Below, piece by piece: positions 33,028 to 41,711 of a stretch of 43,109 nt of DNA (position 1 is the first letter of the stretch; every line of letters starts with the position of its first letter). The notes under the pieces were generated by a model that saw only the letters and a list, made by a program, of their open reading frames with translations, searched no databases and was not told the DNA's origin. Location of the stretch: NCBI GenBank assembly GCA_018652475.1, contig JABICB010000018.1:1-43109 (forward strand), given 5' to 3'. The translations under genes were made by a program, and so were the position numbers. This stretch comes from an archaeon (GTDB lineage Archaea > Nanobdellota > Nanobdellia > SCGC-AAA011-G17 > PNOQ01).

Positions 33028-34093
33028 TTTGAAAAGTTTGAGTAGTAGAATGATTGCTAAAGAGTGTGAGGCACATTTTGATCAAGTTGATATGATTGAT
33101 TTAAAGTTCATTGAAACTTGTGTAGACTCTGATGGTGTGCAGATCCTTTATGGTGGGAGGCCACTTGACGATTATGACTGTGTTTATTGCAGGGGCAGTT
33201 CAAAATATAATTTAATTTTACAGAGTATTTCTGAAGCGTTAGAGGGAAAATCATATTTGCCTTTAACTGCTAGTTCATTTACAACTGGACATAATAAATA
33301 TTTAACAACTTTGGAATTGCAAAAGTCTAAAATTGCACAACCTAAATCTTATCTTGCATCCACTGGCGGTGCTGCTAAAAAAATATTAAAAAAAATTCAT
33401 TATCCTGTCATAATTAAAATACCTTCGGGCACGCATGGAAAGGGAGTGATGGTTGCTGAGAGTTTTGCATCGGCTTCTAGTGTGTTAGATGCCTTGGAAG
33501 TGTTTAAACAGCCATATATTATTCAAGAGTTCATTGATACTGGTGCAGAAGATATAAGGGCAATAGTGGTTGGTAATAGGGTTGTTGCAGCTATGAAAAG
33601 GCGTGCTCAATCTGGTGAATTAAGAGCTAATATTCATGCAGGGGGGGACGGAATTCCTTATATGTTGAGTTCTTCAGCTGAGAATTTAGCTATTCGATCT
33701 GCAAAAGCAATAGGTGCGGAAATTTCCGGAGTTGATTTATTGGAGGGTGCAAAGATGAATGTGCTTGAAGTTAATCTAAGTCCTGGATTACAAGGTATTA
33801 CAAAAGCTACTGGGAAGAACATTGCTGGAAAGATTGCTCAATATTTACATGAAAGAACTTTGGAATATAAAAAAACTGATACTAATACTAAATACACTGA
33901 TATTTTGAAAGGAATAGAAAAGAAACCTGTGACTAAACACAGCGAAGTTATTGTCAATCTCGATGTTAAGGCAGGAAGATTAAAATTACCCATGGGAATT
34001 ACTAAATTAAGTGGCCTTAAGGATGAGGATGAAGTTTTGATTAAAGTAGGAAATCGTAAGATTTTAATCAAAGATAATAATGAAGTGAAATAA
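33008..34093 (+). CDS. RimK-family ATP-grasp ligase with C-terminal AbrB-like extension
   Basis: A 361-residue ATP-grasp enzyme that joins an amino acid (commonly glutamate) to a carboxyl group of a protein or cofactor. N-terminal domain at 1-95, ATP-grasp domain at about 96-285 with KIPSGTHGKGVMVAES (glycine loop), YIIQEFIDTGAEDIRAIVVG and NVLEVNLSPGLQGITK (metal site). The last ~60 residues, with VNLDVKAGRLKLPMGITKLS and GNRKILI, look like an AbrB/SpoVT swapped-hairpin domain and are not part of normal RimK. The target is unknown: ribosomal protein, F420 or another cofactor are all possible. Confidence 0.85.
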   Translation: MKIAIISLKSLSSRMIAKECEAHFDQVDMIDLKFIETCVDSDGVQILYGGRPLDDYDCVYCRGSSKYNLILQSISEALEGKSYLPLTASSFTTGHNKYLTTLELQKSKIAQPKSYLASTGGAAKKILKKIHYPVIIKIPSGTHGKGVMVAESFASASSVLDALEVFKQPYIIQEFIDTGAEDIRAIVVGNRVVAAMKRRAQSGELRANIHAGGDGIPYMLSSSAENLAIRSAKAIGAEISGVDLLEGAKMNVLEVNLSPGLQGITKATGKNIAGKIAQYLHERTLEYKKTDTNTKYTDILKGIEKKPVTKHSEVIVNLDVKAGRLKLPMGITKLSGLKDEDEVLIKVGNRKILIKDNNEVK

Positions 34094-34127
34094 AAAGGTT
34101 TTTGAATAGTAATTTTTCTAGTATGTT

Positions 34128-34802
34128 ATGAAATTAGGCGTATTGTTCTCAGGAGGAAAGGATTCTTGCTATGCGGCACAGTTAGCTAGTAAAGATCATG
34201 AAATTAGTTGTTTACTGAGTGTTTTTTCTAAAAATAAAGAGAGTTACATGTTTCATACTCCCAATATTGAATTAACAAAGGTTCAGGCTTATTCTATGGA
34301 TATTCCTTTAGTTATTGTTGAAACGGAAGGTAAGAAAGAGAAAGAGTTGAAAGAACTAAAGAAGTTAATAAAATTTGCAAAGAAAGAGTATGGGGTAGAG
34401 GGTATAGTTACAGGTGCAATAGAATCTGTCTACCAAGCTACTAGGGTTCAGAAAATTTGTTCTGAGTTGGGTCTTTGGTGTTTTAATCCCTTGTGGCAGA
34501 AAGATCAAATTGAATTATTAAATGAATTGATAGAAAATAAGTATGAAGTTATTGTTAGTGGTATTGCTGGATATCCTTTAGATGAGAAATGGCTTGGTAA
34601 GAAATTGACTAAGTCTAGTATAAAGGACTTGATAAAATTTAAGGAAAAATATTCCTTTAATCCTTCTGGTGAAGGTGGAGAATGGGAAAGTTTTGTTTTA
34701 AATTCACCTATGTTTAAAGAGAAATTAATTGTAAGTGATTCTGAAGTTGATTATAAAAATCATGCTGGAATTTTTTATATAAAAGGGGTAGATTTGAAAT
34801 GA
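34128..34802 (+). CDS. dph6: Diphthine-ammonia ligase (Dph6-like)
   Basis: ATP-dependent amidation of diphthine to diphthamide on elongation factor 2. The 224 residues start MKLGVLFSGGKDSCYAAQLA, the PP-loop SGGKDS, and contain IVTGAIESVYQ, TRVQKICSELGL and FNPSGEGGEWESFVL, typical of the archaeal Dph6/TIGR00289 family. Near-normal length. The stop overlaps the next ATG as ATGA. Confidence 0.92.
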   Translation: MKLGVLFSGGKDSCYAAQLASKDHEISCLLSVFSKNKESYMFHTPNIELTKVQAYSMDIPLVIVETEGKKEKELKELKKLIKFAKKEYGVEGIVTGAIESVYQATRVQKICSELGLWCFNPLWQKDQIELLNELIENKYEVIVSGIAGYPLDEKWLGKKLTKSSIKDLIKFKEKYSFNPSGEGGEWESFVLNSPMFKEKLIVSDSEVDYKNHAGIFYIKGVDLK

Positions 34803-35326
34803 TTTTAATTATAAGTACCTGTTCAGAGCGATTGAATGAATTTGAATTTGTTCAACCGGTAGCTAAAATTGTTGGAAAAGGAAGTAAAATTATACATTAT
34901 TCTAAATTAAAAAAGAAAGATATTCTCGCCGCTGAAAAGGTGATTATTTGTGGGACCGCACTGAATGATAATGAGTATCTGAATGGGTTGGATAAATTTG
35001 AATGGATAACTGAGTTTAGTAAACCTTTGTTAGGAATTTGTTCTGGAATGCAGATACTTGGATTGAAGTTTGGAGCTAAATTAGTTTCTAAAGAAGAAAT
35101 TGGTACGATATCTGTTGAAGTTAAGGTGATTAATAAGTTATTTTCTAAGGATTTTGAAGCGTATGGGTTGCATGGAAATTCTCTTTCTAAATTAGGTGAA
35201 TTTGATGTGCTTGCTAAATCTAAAAAGTCTGTTCAGGCCATAAAGAGAGAAAATATGTATGGGATTATGTTCCACCCCGAAGTTAGAAATGAAGATATAG
35301 TTAGGAAATTTATTTCCACTTGCTAA
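34799..35326 (+). CDS. Class I glutamine amidotransferase domain protein
   Basis: A 175-residue GATase1 protein of GuaA-subunit type. Catalytic Cys81 in LLGICSGMQILG, and His159 and Glu161 in GIMFHPEV form the triad. No synthetase domain is attached. Translational coupling to dph6 suggests it might deliver ammonia from glutamine for diphthamide amidation, but this is inference; a GMP-synthase subunit is an alternative if a matching subunit lies elsewhere. Its 3' end overlaps rbcL on the opposite strand by 17 bases. Confidence 0.82.
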   Translation: MILIISTCSERLNEFEFVQPVAKIVGKGSKIIHYSKLKKKDILAAEKVIICGTALNDNEYLNGLDKFEWITEFSKPLLGICSGMQILGLKFGAKLVSKEEIGTISVEVKVINKLFSKDFEAYGLHGNSLSKLGEFDVLAKSKKSVQAIKRENMYGIMFHPEVRNEDIVRKFISTC

Positions 35327-36599
35327 ATGCTTGTTCTAATTCTTTGTGTGTTTTTGCATATTGTTTTAATGGAATCTTTTTCATAGTTGATTCTATTGCT
35401 TGCAGCATTGCTGTTGCTCCTGCTCTTGTTCCATTTGGATGTCCATGAACTCCCCCTCCTGCTTGGATTATGATATCATTCCCCATAGTTTTTACTATCT
35501 TTGAAATTTGTAAGGGTGAGACTCCTCCTGATGCAACTGCTAAAATAGGTTTCATCCCATACCAATCTTGTTCTAATCTATTTAGTTTAGGATTTGCTTT
35601 GATTTTTTGTTGTTCTATTTCATACTCTATTGAGAGTTCTTCACTTGCAGAGCCATGCATTTTTCCAATTCCTGCAGTTCCAATATGTAGTTGATCTGTA
35701 CCTAATAATCTTGATATCTTAGCTAATACTAGCATTGAAATTCCATGTTTCGGATCTCTTGTTAATGCGCCATGCATTGCCCTATGTCCATGAATTGCTA
35801 ATTTTAATTTTTTTGTGACATTTCTTATTGCAGCTAAAGAACTCCAACCCACTGTTAATATGTCAACCATTACAACTTCTCCACCTTTTTTCTTTACATG
35901 TTCTGCACGTTTCTTCATTTCTTCATATTCTGCAGTTATGTTAGGTAAGTATATTTTTTTCTCACCAGTTTCTTTTTCTGCTTTATCTCTAGCTTTCAAA
36001 GTCAAAGTTATTCTTTTGTAAAAATTGTTGAACTCCATAGAAGTAAGATTCTCATCATCTTTTACTATGTCTAATCCTCCTACCCAAGATTCATATGCAA
36101 CTTTTGCGTGTTGTTTTGCAGTTAGACCAACTTTTGGTTTTACAATAGTTCCAATCAATGGCCTTTTTTTTATTTTAATGAGTTTTCTAATTCCCTTAAT
36201 TCCAAATTGAGGACCTGGAAATGCTTTAACTATATTTTTTGGAAAAGTTATGTCTTCTAATCTTAGTTTTTTTGCTTCTTTCATTCCATATATGTTTCCA
36301 GCAATAGAAGATAAAATTCCAGACATATTGTTTTTTTCAAATAGTTTTTCTGGATAAGCTATTTTTACTAAATTCTTTTTTTTATTGATATAGAATGCAT
36401 GTGGTTTTAATTTTTTAGCAATTGTTGGATTCATTGTAGAAATTTTTGTCCAAGTTCCTATTGAAGATTCTCCAGCTAAAAGTTCACAAATTCTTTCTAG
36501 TGAAATTCCCTTTATTGGTTCTACCCTATACATTACAACTAAGTCGGTTGATTTAGGTTTGTATTTTTTATCTACAAATTCACAGTTTCCGTATATCAT
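35310..36599 (-). CDS. rbcL: Form III ribulose-1,5-bisphosphate carboxylase (RuBisCO)
   Basis: Last step of the AMP route: ribulose-1,5-bisphosphate plus CO2 gives two 3-phosphoglycerates. The 429 residues contain GTWT (48-51) with Glu44, KPK (Lys154), GGLDIVKDDEN with the carbamylated Lys180 and metal ligands Asp182/Glu183, HGHRAMHG (His270), and loop 6 with Lys313 in IGKMHGS. SGGVSPLQI and IQAGGGVHGHPNG bind phosphate. Complete active site. In loop 6 the residue after Lys-Met is His, where Glu is common in RuBisCO. The ATG overlaps the stop of the HAD gene (ATGA). Confidence 0.94.
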   Translation of the reverse strand: MIYGNCEFVDKKYKPKSTDLVVMYRVEPIKGISLERICELLAGESSIGTWTKISTMNPTIAKKLKPHAFYINKKKNLVKIAYPEKLFEKNNMSGILSSIAGNIYGMKEAKKLRLEDITFPKNIVKAFPGPQFGIKGIRKLIKIKKRPLIGTIVKPKVGLTAKQHAKVAYESWVGGLDIVKDDENLTSMEFNNFYKRITLTLKARDKAEKETGEKKIYLPNITAEYEEMKKRAEHVKKKGGEVVMVDILTVGWSSLAAIRNVTKKLKLAIHGHRAMHGALTRDPKHGISMLVLAKISRLLGTDQLHIGTAGIGKMHGSASEELSIEYEIEQQKIKANPKLNRLEQDWYGMKPILAVASGGVSPLQISKIVKTMGNDIIIQAGGGVHGHPNGTRAGATAMLQAIESTMKKIPLKQYAKTHKELEQAFSKWK

Positions 36600-37231
36600 T
36601 GTGCCTCTTTTATAAGTTCTGGAAGTTCACTTATATTTCTAATTATGAAATTGGCTTTATTTAAATTTTTCCAAGTTTCTTTCGGTCCTTGTTTGATTAT
36701 TATTGATTTTACATTTGCAGCTTTTGCAGTTTTTATGTCTTGAACGGTATCTCCTATCATGAAATTCACTTTTTTCTTAAATTTGTTTTCTGCTTTGTAG
36801 ATTTCATCAGGAAAAGGTTTTGCTCTCTTCACCTCATCATCTCCAACTACAATTGAGAATAATTTTTTATCTATTTTTGTTATATTTAATATTTCTAAAA
36901 TTATTTTATGTGAATTGTTTGATAAAATTGCTAACTTGTAATTTTTGCTTAATTTTCTTAAGGTTTGTTTAGTGTTAGGAAATGGAGTTATCATTGATTT
37001 TGTTTGTTTTCTTACCTCATAGAAATCTTTTCTAATACTTTCTATCTCTTCTTTTTTTAAAGCTGGATCAATGGCTTTTATCAAAACTCTAGCACTCTTT
37101 CCCCATTCTTTGAATATTTGTTTTTTTGTAGGAACCTTTTTTTTATTTAATTTGAATGATTCCTTTAATGCACTAACTATCCACTTTTCAGTATCTACTA
37201 ATGTCCCATCTAAATCAAAACATATTATCAT
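36596..37231 (-). CDS. HAD-family phosphatase (phosphoglycolate phosphatase-like)
   Basis: A 211-residue HAD hydrolase from ATG 37231. Motif I FDLDGTLVDTEKW, a four-helix cap domain (20-85), motif II ILSNNSHK, the Lys in KRAKPFPDEI, and motif III/IV MIGDTVQDIKTAK. Placed between the isomerase and RuBisCO with ATGA overlaps on both sides. A role in removing phosphoglycolate (from RuBisCO oxygenation) or in dephosphorylating a pathway intermediate is inference. A GTG at 37240 is rejected as start because the ATG forms the overlap. Confidence 0.86.
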   Translation of the reverse strand: MIICFDLDGTLVDTEKWIVSALKESFKLNKKKVPTKKQIFKEWGKSARVLIKAIDPALKKEEIESIRKDFYEVRKQTKSMITPFPNTKQTLRKLSKNYKLAILSNNSHKIILEILNITKIDKKLFSIVVGDDEVKRAKPFPDEIYKAENKFKKKVNFMIGDTVQDIKTAKAANVKSIIIKQGPKETWKNLNKANFIIRNISELPELIKEAQ

Positions 37232-38037
37232 TTTATCCACGGATAAGTTTTATGAACTTTTTTTAAGAATTTTTTAACTGGGAGTACTCCTAGTTCTGAA
37301 ATTATTCCAGTTATATTTCCTGCAGGTATTTCTTCAAATGCAGGGTTATGTACTTTGATGTATTTTGAAGTAGTTCCCCATATTTCTTTCGGATCTCTTT
37401 GTTCTATCTTTAATTTTTTATTGGAATATTTCCAGGAGTTCGTTATTATATATACAGGTATTTTATGTTTTTTTGCTAATTCTGAAATAGCATAACTTCC
37501 TATTTTATTGTAAACGCTTCCATTGGGCGTTATCATATCACAACCAAGTAAAACTATATCACTTTCTCTAATTGCTTTATCTGCCGCGGAATCAACATGA
37601 TAGTTAACTTTGATTTTTTCTTTAGCTAGCTCTATTGCTGTTTTCTGACCTTGATATAATGGTCTTGTTTCTGTGTTTGATACTGAAAATCTTTTTCCAT
37701 GTTTCTTTGCATTAATTAATGATTTAGTAACAGTAGAAGAATGACAATGTGTAAAAACATTTTTTATATATTTTTTATTTTTTATATGAATTGCACTAAT
37801 TAATAAAACTCTTTTTTGCATATTGTGTAAATAGTGGTATGCGGTATCAACATCATTTTCTTTTGCAAATTTTATTGCATTGATTAAGCACGGTTCTGTT
37901 GGTCTAGCATCTTTCAGTTGTTTTATTGCTTTGGCGTTAAATTCTAACTTAAGTGCTTTTAATCCCCATTTTGCTACATTAGTTGCACCCTGTATTTTTA
38001 GTGATTTTATGTCCTTGACTATCTGATTAAATTTCAT
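37228..38037 (-). CDS. e2b2: Ribose-1,5-bisphosphate isomerase (eIF2B-like family)
   Basis: Converts ribose-1,5-bisphosphate to ribulose-1,5-bisphosphate for RuBisCO. The 269 residues match the eIF2B alpha-like fold: KIQGATNVAKWGL, FTHCHSSTV (catalytic Cys), ETRPLYQGQKTAIELAK, and LLGCDMITPNGSVYNKIGSY (catalytic Asp). It is about 50 residues shorter than the Thermococcus enzyme, mainly at the ends. A TTTAAATA box (minus strand, 38060-38067) is 30 bases upstream. First gene of isomerase-HAD-rbcL. Confidence 0.9.
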   Translation of the reverse strand: MKFNQIVKDIKSLKIQGATNVAKWGLKALKLEFNAKAIKQLKDARPTEPCLINAIKFAKENDVDTAYHYLHNMQKRVLLISAIHIKNKKYIKNVFTHCHSSTVTKSLINAKKHGKRFSVSNTETRPLYQGQKTAIELAKEKIKVNYHVDSAADKAIRESDIVLLGCDMITPNGSVYNKIGSYAISELAKKHKIPVYIITNSWKYSNKKLKIEQRDPKEIWGTTSKYIKVHNPAFEEIPAGNITGIISELGVLPVKKFLKKVHKTYPWIK

Positions 38038-38059
38038 ATAGCTAAATTTGATTTATCCT

Positions 38060-38067
38060 TATTTAAA
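38060..38067 (-). promoter_or_regulatory. TATA box of the isomerase-HAD-RuBisCO operon
   Basis: Minus-strand TTTAAATA begins 30 bases before ATG 38037. It drives the three coupled genes and faces away from the SpoIIM-family gene's box TTATATAA at 38083-38090. Confidence 0.5.
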
Positions 38068-38082
38068 GTTTTCTTCCAAAAA

Positions 38083-38090
38083 TTATATAA
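38083..38090 (+). promoter_or_regulatory. TATA box of the SpoIIM-family gene
   Basis: TTATATAA begins 31 bases before ATG 38114. It is the rightward half of a divergent promoter pair in a 76-base gap. Confidence 0.45.
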
Positions 38091-38113
38091 ACTTAGTTTG
38101 AAGTTTTAATAGT

Positions 38114-38953
38114 ATGACTTTAGAATCTTTTATCAATCCGTTTAAGGCAGTTAAACATCCATGGGTAATGTTCTTTGTAGGTGCAGTTTATGCAACTATT
38201 GCAATGTTTCTTGCTGCTATAATTTTTAAAGATCATTCTAGTTTGATAATGGTATTCTTAACAGTGTTAGCTGCAGTTCCGTTAATGTATAAAACTATGA
38301 AAATGGAAGAGGGTGCAGATATGAGGATTAATGATGAAGTTAAGTTATTGAAAAGACATTCTAAAGTAATCAAATTTTTATTATTCTTTTTTCTTGGATT
38401 AGTTGTAGCTTATACTTTTTGGTTTATTGCTTTGCCAGAAAGTGTCGTACAATCTTTATTTAGTGTTCAGATGGATACTATCAAAACAATAAATTCTGAT
38501 GTAGTTGGAAATGTAGTAAGTCCATTTACTGTTTTTTTACAAATATTTTTGAATAATTTCAAAGTATTATTATTCTGTTTACTATTTGCATTTTTTTATG
38601 GTGCGGGAGCTATATTTATCTTGACTTGGAATGCTTCTGTAATCTCTGCTGCAATGGGAGAATTTATTAAAAATAAATTGGCCGATGTTGCGTCTGTTAA
38701 TGCAGTACATTATGTGCAGGCATTCTCCTTAGGTTTGGCTAGATATGCAATTCATGGAATCCCTGAGATTGGTGCTTATTTTATTGGAGGTTTGGCTGGG
38801 GGTATAATTTCTGTGGCTATGATTAATAGGGATCTTGAGACTACTCATTTTAATCGTATCATGCTAGATTCTATTAATTTAAGTTTGATTGCTATTCTGA
38901 TATTAGTTATTGCTGCACTGCTTGAAGTATTTGTAACTCCTATCTTGTTTTAG
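38114..38953 (+). CDS. SpoIIM (DUF95) family membrane protein
   Basis: A 279-residue protein with six likely TM segments. The family signature is in the second half: FLNNFKVLLFCLLFAFFYGA, ILTWNASVISAAMG and HGIPEIGAYFIGGLAGGI. The function of archaeal members is unknown. It is followed 35 bases later by the flippase, which has its own TATA box. Confidence 0.88.
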   Translation: MTLESFINPFKAVKHPWVMFFVGAVYATIAMFLAAIIFKDHSSLIMVFLTVLAAVPLMYKTMKMEEGADMRINDEVKLLKRHSKVIKFLLFFFLGLVVAYTFWFIALPESVVQSLFSVQMDTIKTINSDVVGNVVSPFTVFLQIFLNNFKVLLFCLLFAFFYGAGAIFILTWNASVISAAMGEFIKNKLADVASVNAVHYVQAFSLGLARYAIHGIPEIGAYFIGGLAGGIISVAMINRDLETTHFNRIMLDSINLSLIAILILVIAALLEVFVTPILF

Positions 38954-38960
38954 TTAGATT

Positions 38961-38968
38961 TTTAAATT
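38961..38968 (+). promoter_or_regulatory. TATA box of the polysaccharide cluster
   Basis: TTTAAATT begins 28 bases before ATG 38989 and probably drives flippase, dehydrogenase, epimerase and the partial pyruvyl transferase gene. Confidence 0.5.
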
Positions 38969-38988
38969 AAGGATTTAGTTGTTATGTT

Positions 38989-40425
38989 ATGTCTGCGGGA
39001 AGAAAATTATTGAAAGATGCTTCATTGATATTTTTTATGGGGCTTTTGGCTTCAGGATTTGGTTATTTAATTCGTATGGTCCTTTCTAGACAGTTAACTT
39101 TAGAAGAATATGGTTTGTTTTGGGCAGTTTTTACATTTGTAATGTTTTTCAGTATTTTTCGTGATTTTGGATTAAGTCAATCTCTTGCTAAATTTATTCC
39201 TCAATTCTTAGTTAAGAAAGAGTATGATAAAATTAAAACTTCAATTGTATTTGTTTTGTTTGTTAATTTAGTCGTTTCTTTGTTTATTGCCATTGTATTG
39301 TTTTTACTATCTAATTTTTTAATCTTAAATTATTTTAGGAGCGAATTAGCTAGGCCAATTTTATATATATTGTTAGGATACTTTGTTTTTCATAATTTGT
39401 ATGTTGTATTGATTCAAACATTCATGGGATTTCAAAAAAGTAAAGTTTATTCTGTTCATTTATTGTTAACTAATTTTTTCGTATTATTTGGACTAATTAT
39501 TTTTTCTAGTTTCGGAATTATTTCTCCAGCCATATCCTATTTACTTGCAACAGGACTAGGATTGTGTATTTTTTCCATTATTTTGTTTAAACATTTTAAT
39601 TTTTCAAAATATTCTTATAAATTTAAAGGGGAGTTGGGATCCAACCTGTTTTCCCATGGTTTGCCAATTTTATTAGCTTCATTAGGATATGTAGTTATTG
39701 GACAAATTGATGTATTAATGTTGACTTATTTTAGGACACTTTCAGAAGTTGGAATTTATAATGTAGTTTTACCTACTGCTATGATATTAGTAACTCTTGG
39801 AAGCTCTATGGCCCTTGCTTTATTGCCTTTGGTTTCTAAATACTGGATTCAAAAGAAATTTAATGAACTTAGGGAGTTAGTTTACGAAATTCACAAAAAA
39901 GCCTTTTTAATTATTGTTCCGGTTTCATTAGTGGTGTTTGTATTTTCAGATTTATTTCTTAAAATTTTATTTGGTGTTGAATTTATCGGTGGCTCATTAC
40001 CTCTGAAAATTTTAATAATTGGTGCAATCTTATTTTCTTTGGCATCAATAAATAGTAGTATTCTTGCTGCAATTGGTAAACCTAATATTATTACTAAAAT
40101 AATAACCTTTGTTATGTGTTTGAATATAGTATTAAATCTTACTTTGATTCCTATGTATGGTATGGTGGGTGCTGCATTATCGACTAGTATTAGTTATTTA
40201 TTTGTATTATTATTTACTTCTTTTTCTATAAGAAAATATCTTGGTTCTAAGATCCCTATTTATGATTGGTTAAAGATATTCTTTTCTGGCATTGTAATGA
40301 TTTCTGTTATGAATTTTATTAAAGGGATATTGATTTTGAATATCTTCTTAGAAACATTTTTCGTTTTATTGATTGGGGGATTGGTTTATTTAGGTTTGAT
40401 AAAGATTTCAGTTAATTTTAAATAA
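38989..40425 (+). CDS. Wzx-type flippase (MATE/MOP superfamily)
   Basis: A 478-residue protein with 12-14 TM helices that flips lipid-linked glycans across the membrane. Family features: GYLIRMVLSRQLTLEEYGLF at the N-terminus, FRDFGLSQSLAKFIPQF, LTYFRTLSEVGIYNV, and MYGMVGAALSTSISYLF in the second half. Together with the following sugar-nucleotide genes it forms a surface-polysaccharide or N-glycan cluster. Confidence 0.92.
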   Translation: MSAGRKLLKDASLIFFMGLLASGFGYLIRMVLSRQLTLEEYGLFWAVFTFVMFFSIFRDFGLSQSLAKFIPQFLVKKEYDKIKTSIVFVLFVNLVVSLFIAIVLFLLSNFLILNYFRSELARPILYILLGYFVFHNLYVVLIQTFMGFQKSKVYSVHLLLTNFFVLFGLIIFSSFGIISPAISYLLATGLGLCIFSIILFKHFNFSKYSYKFKGELGSNLFSHGLPILLASLGYVVIGQIDVLMLTYFRTLSEVGIYNVVLPTAMILVTLGSSMALALLPLVSKYWIQKKFNELRELVYEIHKKAFLIIVPVSLVVFVFSDLFLKILFGVEFIGGSLPLKILIIGAILFSLASINSSILAAIGKPNIITKIITFVMCLNIVLNLTLIPMYGMVGAALSTSISYLFVLLFTSFSIRKYLGSKIPIYDWLKIFFSGIVMISVMNFIKGILILNIFLETFFVLLIGGLVYLGLIKISVNFK

Positions 40426-40445
40426 TTGTTTAGTGTGTTTATTTT

Positions 40446-41711
40446 ATGAAAAAAGTAGTGGTTGTAGGGATGGGTTATGTCGGTTTACCTGTGCTGTGTG
40501 CGCTTGCAAAATCAAATAGATATAATGTTTTTGGTTATGATATAGATATAAATAAAATTAGCAAATTAAATAATAAAGAATCTCCCATTGATGATAAATT
40601 AGTTGAAGAAGAATTAAAACAAATTTCATATTCTGTGTCTTCTGATCCTGAGTCTTTGAAAGATTTTGATATTGCTATTGTTGCAGTACCAACTCCAGTT
40701 TTAAATGATTATACTCCTAATCTTGATCCAATTATTAATTCAGTAAAAACACTTGCAAAATTCATAAAAAAGGGATCTATGATTATTATAGAATCTACTA
40801 TTAATCCTGGTGTTTGTGAAGAAGTTGTTATTCCAGAAATTGAAAATAATAGTAAATTTAGGGAAGGGATTGACTTTTTTGTTGCTCATTGCCCAGAAAG
40901 AATTAATCCAGGAGATACTAAATGGAATGTATATAATATCCCTAGAAATATTGGTTCTAACCATTCAGAAATAACTGCTGAGTTAGTCAAGTTTTATGAA
41001 TCTTTTTTGAATGCTAAAATTAATCCTGTTTCTTCTTTGAAAGTTGCAGAATCAACAAAAATAATAGAAAATACTTTCAGAGATATTAATATTGCATATG
41101 TAAATGAACTTGCTAAATCTTTTGATATTTTGGATATTAATTTAATTGAATCAATCAAGGGAGCTTCAAATAAACCTTTTGGATTTATGGCTCATTATCC
41201 AGGGTGCGGGGTTGGAGGTCATTGTATTCCTGTTGATCCTTATTATCTCATTGAAAAGGCTAAATCTGTTGGGTTTAATCATGAATTTTTAATAAAAGCT
41301 AGAGATGTTAATAATTCAATGCCTCAATATACAGTAAAATTATTGCAAGGAGAATTAAATAATCTTGGTTTTCCAGTAAAGGGAGTTAAAGTTTGTATAC
41401 TTGGCGCTGCATATAAGAAAAATATTTCTGATCTGCAGGAAAGTCCATTTTTTGAAATAAAAAAAGAACTTAAAAAATTGGGTGCGAAAATTATTAGTTA
41501 TGATCCTTATGTTGAAAAATATAATAATTTTGATTCAGTTAGTGATGCGATAAAAAATTGTGAGGCTATTATTTTAGTTACTGATCATGATGAGTTTAAA
41601 GAGATAAATGTTATTGATTCTTCATTGAAAGTTGTTATTGATGGAAGAAATTTATGGAATGCTGAATATTTCAAAGATAAGAAAATCAAGTATAGGGGGA
41701 TGGGGAGATGA
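40446..41711 (+). CDS. UDP-sugar dehydrogenase (UDP-Glc/ManNAc type)
   Basis: A 421-residue NAD-dependent dehydrogenase that oxidises a UDP-hexose to the uronate. The Rossmann start is KKVVVVGMGYVGLPVLCAL. The catalytic Cys is in GCGVGGHCIPVDPYYL (around residue 260), and VAESTKIIENTFRDINIAYVNE is the dimer-helix signature. C-terminal domain ILGAAYKKNISDLQESP. Since the next gene looks like UDP-glucuronate 4-epimerase, UDP-glucose could be the substrate, but the overall sequence is closer to WecC-type enzymes. Its TGA overlaps the epimerase ATG. Confidence 0.9.
   Translation: MKKVVVVGMGYVGLPVLCALAKSNRYNVFGYDIDINKISKLNNKESPIDDKLVEEELKQISYSVSSDPESLKDFDIAIVAVPTPVLNDYTPNLDPIINSVKTLAKFIKKGSMIIIESTINPGVCEEVVIPEIENNSKFREGIDFFVAHCPERINPGDTKWNVYNIPRNIGSNHSEITAELVKFYESFLNAKINPVSSLKVAESTKIIENTFRDINIAYVNELAKSFDILDINLIESIKGASNKPFGFMAHYPGCGVGGHCIPVDPYYLIEKAKSVGFNHEFLIKARDVNNSMPQYTVKLLQGELNNLGFPVKGVKVCILGAAYKKNISDLQESPFFEIKKELKKLGAKIISYDPYVEKYNNFDSVSDAIKNCEAIILVTDHDEFKEINVIDSSLKVVIDGRNLWNAEYFKDKKIKYRGMGR

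Noticed and set aside
37231-37240. GTG start of the HAD phosphatase at 37240
   Set aside because: ATG 37231 gives the usual short lead to FDLDGT and forms the ATGA overlap with the isomerase stop.
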